IMG/VR virus record: IMGVR_UViG_3300009180_000041
Location: 1-64,000 of that record
DNA: 64,000 nucleotides
From: a virus
Direction: 5' to 3' (one strand)
In this document: in pieces, positions 21,930 through 27,780 of the stretch
Numbering within the stretch: position 1 is the first letter of the stretch
Layout of the letters: every line of letters starts with the position of its first letter
Notes under the pieces: generated by a model
The model's input: the letters and a program-made list of their open reading frames with translations, nothing else
What the model was told of the DNA's origin: nothing
The model's database searches: none
Translations under genes and position numbers: made by a program

Positions 21930-21940
21930 GTTATATTATA
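21930..21940 (+). promoter_or_regulatory. early promoter box, leaderless spacing
   Basis: Exact box; ATG at 21943, 2 bases after it. Confidence 0.7.
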
Positions 21941-21942
21941 GT

Positions 21943-22125
21943 ATGTTAAATAAAGATATGAAAATAGGTACTAAAGTAAAAGCAGGTATTAATTTACCAT
22001 TACAAAATATTGGTTATAGTATTGAGTATTTTGATTGTGAAATTGTTAAAATAAATAAAGTTACTTGTTTAGTAAAATTTGAAAATGGTAGTGTTAAGAA
22101 AGTAATGAAGAATTTAATAAAGTAA
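21943..22125 (+). CDS. small basic protein, 60 aa
   Basis: The N-terminal DMKIGTKVKAGINLP is shared with the next gene (DIKIGTKLKAVKDV), showing duplication. The body is small and beta-rich, similar in feel to an SH3-like or KOW fold (VKINKVTCLVKFENGSVKKV). An internal ATG at 21958 is an alternative start. Confidence 0.6.
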   Translation: MLNKDMKIGTKVKAGINLPLQNIGYSIEYFDCEIVKINKVTCLVKFENGSVKKVMKNLIK

Positions 22126-22136
22126 GTTATATTATA
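22126..22136 (+). promoter_or_regulatory. early promoter box, leaderless spacing
   Basis: Box begins on the base after the previous stop; ATG at 22139. Confidence 0.7.
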
Positions 22137-22138
22137 GT

Positions 22139-22417
22139 ATGATAAAAGATATTAAAATAGGTACTAAATTAAAAGCAGTTAAAGACGTTTATTATGTTTC
22201 AAAAGATACGTTTTATGAAGACTGGTATACACAAGAAGAAATAATGAAATGTGTAAATAAGATGATTACAGTAGGTGATGTGTATGAGTTTGTTATTGAT
22301 GATTTTGTTAATGAAGAATGGGAATGTATTGAAGGTAGTATGTTAGGTGAGTTTAGTGATGGTTATTTTGAAATGGCTAGTATGATAAAAAAAGGAGTAT
22401 TTGAAGTAGTAGAATAA
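22139..22417 (+). CDS. small acidic protein, 92 aa
   Basis: N-terminus related to the preceding gene (IGTKLKAV). The C-terminus KGVFEVVE matches the next gene's VFEVVD, so this gene looks like a mosaic of its neighbours. Acidic centre; no known domain. Confidence 0.6.
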   Translation: MIKDIKIGTKLKAVKDVYYVSKDTFYEDWYTQEEIMKCVNKMITVGDVYEFVIDDFVNEEWECIEGSMLGEFSDGYFEMASMIKKGVFEVVE

Positions 22418-22430
22418 GTTGGAGTAATAG

Positions 22431-22441
22431 GTTATATTATA
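22431..22441 (+). promoter_or_regulatory. early promoter box, leaderless spacing
   Basis: Exact box; ATG at 22444. Confidence 0.7.
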
Positions 22442-22443
22442 GT

Positions 22444-22677
22444 ATGATAAAAAATAATTATAATTTAGTAAAAGAAGTTATTGAAAGTTTAGAAAGTACT
22501 AGTATTTTAAATACTTTTTTAAGTACTTTTAAAGTAGGTAAAAATATAAAAAAGAAAGATTATATTGAGTTTTTATGGAAATATATTGATGATGGTAGTG
22601 AAATGTATTATGTTGAATTAAATTGGAAATATATTAAGAGTGGTGGTGATGAAAGTGTATTTGAAGTAGTAGATTAA
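22444..22677 (+). CDS. small hypothetical protein, 77 aa
   Basis: Helical start, then a YIEFLWKYIDDGSEMYYVELNWKYIKSGG pattern and the shared VFEVVD end. No family is recognised. One of three consecutive single-gene leaderless cassettes. Confidence 0.6.
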   Translation: MIKNNYNLVKEVIESLESTSILNTFLSTFKVGKNIKKKDYIEFLWKYIDDGSEMYYVELNWKYIKSGGDESVFEVVD

Positions 22678-22690
22678 GTTAGGTAAATAA

Positions 22691-22701
22691 GTTATATTAT
22701 A
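22691..22701 (+). promoter_or_regulatory. early promoter box, leaderless spacing
   Basis: Exact box; ATG at 22704. Confidence 0.7.
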
Positions 22702-22703
22702 GT

Positions 22704-22979
22704 ATGTTAAATAAGGTTTTAGATTTAAAAAATAAATTTGATTTTTTCATTTATAGTTTAATTGAAAATAGAGAAAATGGTGATTGGGATACTTATGAAG
22801 ATGGAGAAATTATAGAGTATATTTGGGATTTGAGAGATGAAAGTTGGTTTGATTTAGATTTTAGTTTTAATAGTTTAAGTGAGTATATTGGTGAGGGAAT
22901 ATGTTATAGTGATGGTTATAGTGTAGAATTAAAAGATTATAAAATGATTGTTGAGATTGTTTATAAAGAATTAGATTAA
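22704..22979 (+). CDS. acidic protein, paralogue of the gene at 18969 (91 aa)
   Basis: Aligns along its whole length with the 18969 protein (NKFDFFIYSLIENRENGDW, WFDLDFSFNSL, YIGEGI, LKDYKMIVEI). Strongly acidic. Function unknown. Confidence 0.65.
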   Translation: MLNKVLDLKNKFDFFIYSLIENRENGDWDTYEDGEIIEYIWDLRDESWFDLDFSFNSLSEYIGEGICYSDGYSVELKDYKMIVEIVYKELD

Positions 22980-22992
22980 GTTAGTAAAGTAA

Positions 22993-23003
22993 GTTATATT
23001 ATA
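22993..23003 (+). promoter_or_regulatory. early promoter box GTTATATTATA
   Basis: Exact box 14 bases upstream of the start at 23018. Confidence 0.7.
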
Positions 23004-23017
23004 TAAGATAAAAAGTT

Positions 23018-23275
23018 ATGATAGTAAGTATAAAAGATACAATGTGTGACATTAAAACGTTCAATAGTACAAAATACATAAGTGAAAAAGATGTATTTAG
23101 AATAATTAACCGTAAGGTGAGAACAAAGAGGGGCAAAACAATGTCTAAAGAAAAAGTAGCTGATTATGAAAGTCAAGGTTTGAGATTACATAATGAAATG
23201 TACTATGTATTACTATTAGATTTTGATGATTGTTATCACAATAATATGTTAAAAACTGTCAATTACGAGGACTGA
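23018..23275 (+). CDS. small hypothetical protein, 85 aa
   Basis: Contains a basic patch (RKVRTKRGKTMSKEK) after FNSTKYISEKDVFRIIN, which could be a helix-turn-helix-like DNA-binding start, but the match is weak. Ends in TGA overlapping the next promoter box region. Confidence 0.6.
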   Translation: MIVSIKDTMCDIKTFNSTKYISEKDVFRIINRKVRTKRGKTMSKEKVADYESQGLRLHNEMYYVLLLDFDDCYHNNMLKTVNYED

Positions 23276-23276
23276 T

Positions 23277-23287
23277 GTTATATTATA
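23277..23287 (+). promoter_or_regulatory. early promoter box, leaderless spacing
   Basis: Exact box; ATG at 23290, 2 bases after it. Confidence 0.7.
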
Positions 23288-23289
23288 GT

Positions 23290-23391
23290 ATGATGTATGT
23301 ATTTGGAATCGTAGAATTAGTTATTATGGTATTAATATACCGTAATGTAGTTAAAACACTTAATCGTAGTAAGAACACTTACATTAAGTAA
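23290..23391 (+). CDS. single-span membrane peptide, 33 codons
   Basis: One hydrophobic span (VFGIVELVIMVLIY) followed by a basic tail (RNVVKTLNRSKN), giving an N-out/C-in single-pass topology by the positive-inside rule. Starts right after a promoter box. The tRNA-like gene begins 5 bases after its stop and may share its transcript. Confidence 0.55.
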   Translation: MMYVFGIVELVIMVLIYRNVVKTLNRSKNTYIK

Positions 23392-23396
23392 TATAT

Positions 23397-23504
23397 AGTC
23401 AGGTGGCGGAATGGAGCGTGGTGTCCACGCTCGTGGTAGACGCTATACTTAAGCAGTTGAAGCTGGGTAATTCAACAATATAGGTTCGAGTCCTATCCTG
23501 ATTA
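23397..23504 (+). tRNA. tRNA-Leu-like gene with hairpin inserted in the D loop
   Basis: Acceptor AGTCAGG (23397-23403) pairs with CCTGATT (23497-23503). The T arm is ATAGG-TTCGAGT-CCTAT (23480-23496), the D stem GCG/CGC. A long variable arm, GTTGAA/TTCAAC, is typical of class II tRNAs. The sequence GGCGGAATGG...GGTAGACGC is that of tRNA-Leu, and CTTAAG suggests anticodon UAA (23450-23452). Two oddities stand out. A perfect 7-bp hairpin, AGCGTGG-TGT-CCACGCT (23415-23431), interrupts the D loop. Only 12-14 bases remain for the anticodon arm, so a normal 5-bp stem is not evident. CCA is not encoded. It is either a modified functional tRNA or a decoy. Confidence 0.6.
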
Positions 23505-23507
23505 CAA

Positions 23508-23882
23508 ATGAAACAATGTAAAAAATGTGGTACAAATAAACCACTAACTGAGTATGGTAATAAAACAGATGAATCAGATGGTTTACACCTATATTGCAAG
23601 ATATGTGTGAATGGAGAATATGATTCTACTAAATATAAAAAATATAAACTGAATAAACACTATGGCATTACACCTGAACAATATGATAATATGTTAACTG
23701 ATCAACAGGGAAAATGTGCCGTATGTGGGGATATAATGACTCAACCACATGTTGACCATTGCCATACTACAGGTAAGGTACGAGGCTTATTATGCATAAA
23801 CTGCAATCAAGGCTTAGGCAAGTTCAAAGACGACACTAATAAACTCCAGCATGCAATTGATTATCTAAACAAATTTAGTTAG
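23508..23882 (+). CDS. endonuclease VII-like HNH nuclease
   Basis: A 124-residue protein. It has an N-terminal CKKC...CKIC zinc ribbon (residues ~4-35) and a recombination endonuclease VII-type core: YGITPEQYDNMLTDQQGKCAVCG then HVDHCHTTGKVRGLLCINCNQGLG. DHCH supplies the beta-beta-alpha-metal catalytic histidine, and the CxxC pairs bind zinc. T4 gp49 of this family resolves Holliday junctions and debranches DNA; short versions like this are also mobile homing-type nucleases. It starts 3 bases after the tRNA-like gene and ends in TAG. Its higher G+C than neighbours fits acquisition. Confidence 0.85.
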   Translation: MKQCKKCGTNKPLTEYGNKTDESDGLHLYCKICVNGEYDSTKYKKYKLNKHYGITPEQYDNMLTDQQGKCAVCGDIMTQPHVDHCHTTGKVRGLLCINCNQGLGKFKDDTNKLQHAIDYLNKFS

Positions 23883-24043
23883 ACTGCCCTGAGTACCACT
23901 ATGTATATTAGTGTGTCTTTTTATATTATGTTGGTACTTCGTTATGGAGTACTTTCCGTGTGCGTAGTATGGTGCCTTAGATTTTATAGTAACACTACCC
24001 ACAAAAACACTGTACGAAATTTTAGATTTACTTATGCAAGCAA
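23883..24043 (+). other. 161-base non-coding segment with hairpins
   Basis: No gene. Higher G+C than flanking genes. GTACT-TCGTTATGG-AGTAC forms a hairpin, and AGTACC/GGTACT can pair at longer range. It may be a 3' UTR structure of the HNH gene; no family is recognised. Confidence 0.35.
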
Positions 24044-24054
24044 GTTATATTATA
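24044..24054 (+). promoter_or_regulatory. early promoter box GTTATATTATA (last copy)
   Basis: Final exact early box in the window, 29 bases upstream of the second AT-hook gene. Confidence 0.7.
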
Positions 24055-24083
24055 GTATAATAAGATAAATAAGATAAAAAAAT

Positions 24084-24398
24084 ATGAACACACAAACTAA
24101 AAACAAAGTAGGCCGTCCAGTAGTACAAGGTAGTAAAAGACAAATTGAATTGAAATTGAAAGCTGAATTGCGCTCACAGGGCCTACTGAAGAAAGGCCGC
24201 CCGGTAGTTGAAAACAGTAATCGTCAATTAGAATTACAACGTAAAGCTGAACTACGTAGTCAAGGTGTATTGACAGGTCGTAAAGGCCGTCCAGTTGATC
24301 CAAATTCAAGAAAACAGTTAGAATTTAAACGTAAACAAACAATGCGTGAAAATGGTACACTAAAATTAGGTAGACCGAAAATGGTTAAGCAAGATTGA
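24084..24398 (+). CDS. multi-AT-hook DNA-binding protein B (104 aa)
   Basis: Paralogue of the 20917 protein with the same four-hook layout (KVGRPVV, KKGRPVV, RKGRPVD, KLGRPKM) and helical spacers (SKRQIELKLKAELRSQGLL and variants). Its codons use more G and C (CGC, GGC, CTG) than the A-type copy, although the proteins stay alike. This suggests separate histories rather than a very recent local duplication. A terminator follows. See the copy at 20917 for likely role. Confidence 0.8.
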   Translation: MNTQTKNKVGRPVVQGSKRQIELKLKAELRSQGLLKKGRPVVENSNRQLELQRKAELRSQGVLTGRKGRPVDPNSRKQLEFKRKQTMRENGTLKLGRPKMVKQD

Positions 24399-24702
24399 TA
24401 AACGTATACGATATCGAATCGTGGTAAGAGAAAGGGCAAGATCTGCTCTTTCTTTTTTTGTGTGCGTATACGGTACGTGTGTGTCACACTACTGGTGCGA
24501 TACAGTACCCACGCCGAACCGATGTCAATACACGCGTGTGTTTGGTTGTGAGGCTGGTGTTATGAACTTTTACACATAAAACGACTTTTAGCCCACCCGG
24601 CCTTGTATATACTTATATTCCAAACCTTACTTCAATTTCCACAAATCCAACTTTTTCCTTTTGAACAAAAGTACTTTAGGTCGACCAGTATATACTTATC
24701 TA
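24399..24702 (+). other. 304-base convergent intergenic region
   Basis: Lies between the last + early gene and the end of the minus-strand island. It holds one terminator, CGTATACG palindromes at 24403-24410 and 24465-24472, a CACACGCGTGTG-type palindrome near 24532, and three TATATACT strings (about 24606-24709). No gene is seen. G+C is the highest of any gap in the window. Confidence 0.55.
24429..24459 (+). terminator. rho-independent terminator
   Basis: 9-bp stem, AGAAAGGGC with GCTCTTTCT, 7-base loop, then seven T. Closes the early region. Confidence 0.8.
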
Positions 24703-25281
24703 CTAGAATATATACTCAGAGTAAGTCTTCTTAGTAGGAACTACGTTAGGAAAGTAGTACTTTTCCATTAATTCACCATTAAAATAAATAAACTTATAAA
24801 AACCCGTTGGTACCCAAGCACCTGTTGGGAGTACATTTTGTTGTGTAAATGTACAAACAATTTTGACTTTCACATTGCCTGTCATACTTAAGTTTCTCTC
24901 GTGTAATTCCAATACTCTCCACACAGTTCTGTTAAGTTTTTCGTTTTGTAAACAACAATTTAAGTACGAAAACGTTTTCAATAGTATTTCCTTACTACAA
25001 TTAAAACTAGCAGCAGGTGCCATATGACCTTTGTCGTAAACATTGTTTACATAGTCGTTATTGTCAGATGTAATATAACCACTTACAGTGTAAAAATCCA
25101 TTCCTACTCTTGAGGCTTTACCATCAGTACAAAGGACTGTGTATTCTGACCACAATGGTTGTTGTTTAACTTCACTGTACATGGTTTTATAAATACCCAT
25201 GTTAACAAACACACTGTCTCTCTGACTGTATAAACTCAGACTAATGAGACTAAAGACTAATACTAATATATATTTTTTCAT
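24703..25281 (-). CDS. secreted EndoG/NUC-type non-specific nuclease
   Basis: A 192-residue protein with a classical signal peptide: KK, a hydrophobic core to about residue 16, and an SLYSQ cleavage region, as in Bacteroidota exported proteins. The mature part has YDKGHMAPAA (about 82-91), the D-R-G-H catalytic motif of DNA/RNA non-specific endonucleases with K for R. It also has LQNEKLNRTVWRVLE (about 111-125) with the conserved N and E that bind magnesium. It would act in the periplasm or outside the cell. Its orientation opposes the rest of the window. It may degrade incoming rival DNA or scavenge host DNA. Ends in TAG. Confidence 0.85.
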   Translation of the reverse strand: MKKYILVLVFSLISLSLYSQRDSVFVNMGIYKTMYSEVKQQPLWSEYTVLCTDGKASRVGMDFYTVSGYITSDNNDYVNNVYDKGHMAPAASFNCSKEILLKTFSYLNCCLQNEKLNRTVWRVLELHERNLSMTGNVKVKIVCTFTQQNVLPTGAWVPTGFYKFIYFNGELMEKYYFPNVVPTKKTYSEYIF

Positions 25282-25632
25282 TTAATTTTGTTTTACTACT
25301 TTAAATAATGCTTTTTCAATTATGTATCCATTATTAATAAAATACTTTAAACTGTCTACATTACAGTGGGCATACACTGTTTTATTTGTTTCTTTTACTT
25401 TTGAGTCTCTGTAGTTCCATAGGAGTTTATATATGCCTTTACTTCTGTGTTCTTCTTTAACATAAGCATGACAAAGATACACTACTGTAGGATGTTCAAC
25501 ATACGAAACAATACCTACTAATTCATCTTTAATCCAACAACCATAGTACTTTGCTGATTCATCTAGTAAGTCTGGTTTTAAACTACCAAATACTTTTTCT
25601 ACTTCTTTGTATGTAATACTTTTAATTTCCAT
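25282..25632 (-). CDS. GNAT-like acetyltransferase, 116 aa
   Basis: YGCWIKDELVGIVSY...LCHAYVKEEHRSKGIYKLLWNYRDSKVKE...FINNGYIIEKALFKV follows the GNAT order: beta-strand with GI-V, V-x-x-x-x-RSKGI in the acetyl-CoA loop (R-x-x-G-x-G/A variant), helix, then a late NGY-x-x-E strand. It is shorter than usual, lacking much of the N-terminal part. It lies base-to-base with the nuclease gene and overlaps the upstream one, forming an operon. The acceptor is unknown. Confidence 0.65.
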   Translation of the reverse strand: MEIKSITYKEVEKVFGSLKPDLLDESAKYYGCWIKDELVGIVSYVEHPTVVYLCHAYVKEEHRSKGIYKLLWNYRDSKVKETNKTVYAHCNVDSLKYFINNGYIIEKALFKVVKQN

Positions 25633-25816
25633 TTTTTATGCCTAATGCCCAAACTGAGTTTGGAAATAATTGTACTCTTAATTCTAAAATCCTGTCTCTG
25701 TGATTTTGAAACATATCTCCGTAGGAGGGTTTAAAACCACTTAACACCATCTTAGTCATCTCATAATCTAACTTTACTATTTCACTTGTTTTCTTTTGAA
25801 ATTCTGTGTAATTCAT
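25622..25816 (-). CDS. small hypothetical protein, 64 aa
   Basis: First gene of the minus-strand operon, overlapping the GNAT-like gene by 11 bases. Predicted helical (FQKKTSEIVKLDYEMTKMVL); no family is recognised. On the minus strand a TATACT-type -10 lies just upstream (complement of about 25826-25845). Confidence 0.55.
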   Translation of the reverse strand: MNYTEFQKKTSEIVKLDYEMTKMVLSGFKPSYGDMFQNHRDRILELRVQLFPNSVWALGIKNGN

Positions 25817-25872
25817 TACTTTATCTAAATATAGTATAATACAAAAATCTTACAAAACCAAGTCTTTTTTAC

Positions 25873-25880
25873 ATATTTAT
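25873..25880 (+). promoter_or_regulatory. late-type motif ATATTTAT in ATTTA-TCG-TAAAT
   Basis: Perfect 5-bp dyad around TCG, 5 bases upstream of the first late gene at 25886. Confidence 0.6.
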
Positions 25881-25885
25881 CGTAA

Positions 25886-26275
25886 ATGATAAAATTAACT
25901 GAATTAATTACTAATGAAATTGAAGAATACGATGTTGAAAACATTAATGATGTTCGTTCGTTTATTCAATTTATGAGAGAATATAAGTCTACTGACTGTG
26001 GAACTTGTTTAAGAGAAGCAGAATACAAAGGCCGTAAGGTCCAACTAGGCAAGCCTATGCAAGGTGATGTTAAGAAGTTTAAGGTGTATGTTAAAAATCC
26101 TAAAGGTAAAGTAGTTAAAGTTAACTTTGGCTTTGGAGGTACATCTGCTAAAGGCAAACGAATGGTTATTAAGAAAAATAATCCAAAACGTAGGGCAGCT
26201 TACAGAGCAAGACACAACTGTAGTAATCCAGGACCAAGACATAAAGCAAACTATTGGTCTTGTAGAAAGTGGTAA
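25886..26275 (+). CDS. late protein with RARHNC/WSC cysteine motif (129 aa)
   Basis: N-terminal tag MIKLTELITNE matches the family of putative capsid-targeting tags and offers an I-T-N-E junction. The C-terminus KNNPKRRAAYRARHNCSN...KANYWSCRKW is a basic, two-cysteine block that I recall from T4-like marine phage proteins of unknown role. CGTC near residue 37 adds two further cysteines. It is probably a DNA-binding or structural protein of the prohead interior, by inference from tag and charge. Confidence 0.65.
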   Translation: MIKLTELITNEIEEYDVENINDVRSFIQFMREYKSTDCGTCLREAEYKGRKVQLGKPMQGDVKKFKVYVKNPKGKVVKVNFGFGGTSAKGKRMVIKKNNPKRRAAYRARHNCSNPGPRHKANYWSCRKW

Positions 26276-26276
26276 T

Positions 26277-26831
26277 ATGATTAAACTTACAAACATATTA
26301 AATCAAATTAATGAAAGTAAACAAGTAGGTAATTTATATCATTTTACTTATGATAGTTCTATACTTAATATACTTAAAAATGGTTTACGGTTTGCTCCAG
26401 ATAATACAGAATTAGATAAATATAAAGATACATTTTATATATCTACTACAAGAGACTACACAGGACATAAGTTTTATAATGAATTGGAAGCTAAAGTTAG
26501 AATTACATTAGATGGTAATAAAATTTCAGAAAGATATTTAATAAGACCTATTAGTGTAGAAAATATATGGGTAAAAAATAGTGGTTTAGATTGGAATAAA
26601 TCACCTGTTAAAGATGTATTTTATGAAGAAAGAATATTTTCATCAAAAGGAGGATATTTAGATCCAAAATATATAATTAAAATAGATACTACTATTACTG
26701 AAGAGGAAATAAAAAGAGGAATTAATTGGGGTAAAGAAGACAGTAATAGAATAACATATTTTGATAATAGTATACTCGATTATATTAATAGTGGTAAATT
26801 AAATTTTGTTAAAAATTTCAATGTAAAATGA
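26277..26831 (+). CDS. tagged late protein, possible ADP-ribosyltransferase-like
   Basis: I start this at ATG 26277 (184 aa), giving the tag MIKLTNILNQINES that is repeated almost exactly in the next gene. The body LYHFTYDSSILNILKNGL...FYISTTRDYTG...VRITLDGNKISERYLIRPI has a Y-H-F-T then S-T-R-D order, found in phage proteins of the ART/DarT-like type. It also has a late E-E-R-I-F segment. T4 Alt is an ADP-ribosyltransferase packaged in the capsid and injected with DNA. The tag plus this fold suggests an analogue, but the enzymatic call is tentative. Its stop overlaps the next ATG. Confidence 0.5.
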   Translation: MIKLTNILNQINESKQVGNLYHFTYDSSILNILKNGLRFAPDNTELDKYKDTFYISTTRDYTGHKFYNELEAKVRITLDGNKISERYLIRPISVENIWVKNSGLDWNKSPVKDVFYEERIFSSKGGYLDPKYIIKIDTTITEEEIKRGINWGKEDSNRITYFDNSILDYINSGKLNFVKNFNVK

Positions 26832-27466
26832 TTAAACTTACAAACATATTAAACCAAATTCTTCTTGAAGAAAAAACTAAACGTGACAGGTGTCTTAGGA
26901 TAGCTGATCGTAAGTTTGACAAACCATCAGCATATAAGTCTGGGGCTGTGGTTAGATGTCGTAGAGGTAAAATATGGAAAGACTTAAAAGAAGATACTAG
27001 AAATTATATTAATTGGAATGAAAATTATGGTAAAACTTTTAAAATAGTTAATACACCTGAAGGAGCACAATCTGGAGGTGAATGGAATCCTAATTTAGTT
27101 TCAATTGTAACACCAGAAAATAAAAATACTTGGAGTAATTGGAAGGAAGTTTCTCAAGATATTTTAAATAATTTTAAAAAAAATTGGGATGAAATTCAAA
27201 AATCTTTAGGAGACCATAAATACAACCAAATAATTAAAAGTCAACAATTAAACGAAGACGAAAGTCTTCATAAATGGTTCAAACGTCGAGGCCCTAAAGG
27301 TAAAGAAACCGGTTGGGTAGATTGTAACGCACCCGATGGAAAAGGAGGTTATAAGTCTTGTGGTAGAAAAAAAGGTGAGACACGTAGTAAGTATCCTGCT
27401 TGTAGACCTACTCCTAGTGGTTGTAAAAGAAAAGGTAAAGGTAAAACTTGGGGCAAAACAAAATGA
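26828..27466 (+). CDS. tagged two-domain basic cysteine-rich late protein (212 aa)
   Basis: Tag MIKLTNILNQILLEE, then domain 1 with RCLRIADRKFDKPSAYKSG and VRCRRGKIWK. A middle region leads to an internal junction QQLNEDES, then domain 2 with HKWFKRRGPKG...GWVDCNAPDGKGGYKSCGR...SKYPACRPTPSGCKRKGKG. Domain 2 resembles the DUF5872 type of cysteine/glycine-rich phage module. The two domains are separable at an L-N-E site, as in the polyproteins. Very basic; probably DNA- or capsid-associated. ATGA overlaps at both ends couple it to its neighbours. Confidence 0.65.
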   Translation: MIKLTNILNQILLEEKTKRDRCLRIADRKFDKPSAYKSGAVVRCRRGKIWKDLKEDTRNYINWNENYGKTFKIVNTPEGAQSGGEWNPNLVSIVTPENKNTWSNWKEVSQDILNNFKKNWDEIQKSLGDHKYNQIIKSQQLNEDESLHKWFKRRGPKGKETGWVDCNAPDGKGGYKSCGRKKGETRSKYPACRPTPSGCKRKGKGKTWGKTK

Positions 27467-27780
27467 TAAAATTAACTCAACTACTAACTGAAGCAAAACA
27501 ATCTATTGAAAATTTTGCTAGTACTAGATTAAAAGGTGCTGAAAAAATTGCTGATACTACCTTAAAAGCAGGTGGATTATCATTATTAACTTATAAACAC
27601 TATAAAGTTAAATTACCCTATTATAAAAAAGCAGCAGCTAATAAATTAGATAAAGAAACTGCTAAAAAAGAATTTGAAGAAACTTTAAAAAGTATTTCCT
27701 TAGGTATGACTCAAAGCCAATTTCAAATTGAAATGGGACGTTTAGAAGTATTAGGAGAATTATTAATAGAAGAAAAATAA
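27463..27780 (+). CDS. tagged small late protein (105 aa)
   Basis: Start at ATG 27463 gives MIKLTQLLTEAKQ, tag plus L-T-E junction. The rest is a basic, helical body. The next gene starts immediately after its stop. Probably an internal head or scaffold-associated protein, inferred only from the tag. Confidence 0.6.
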   Translation: MIKLTQLLTEAKQSIENFASTRLKGAEKIADTTLKAGGLSLLTYKHYKVKLPYYKKAAANKLDKETAKKEFEETLKSISLGMTQSQFQIEMGRLEVLGELLIEEK

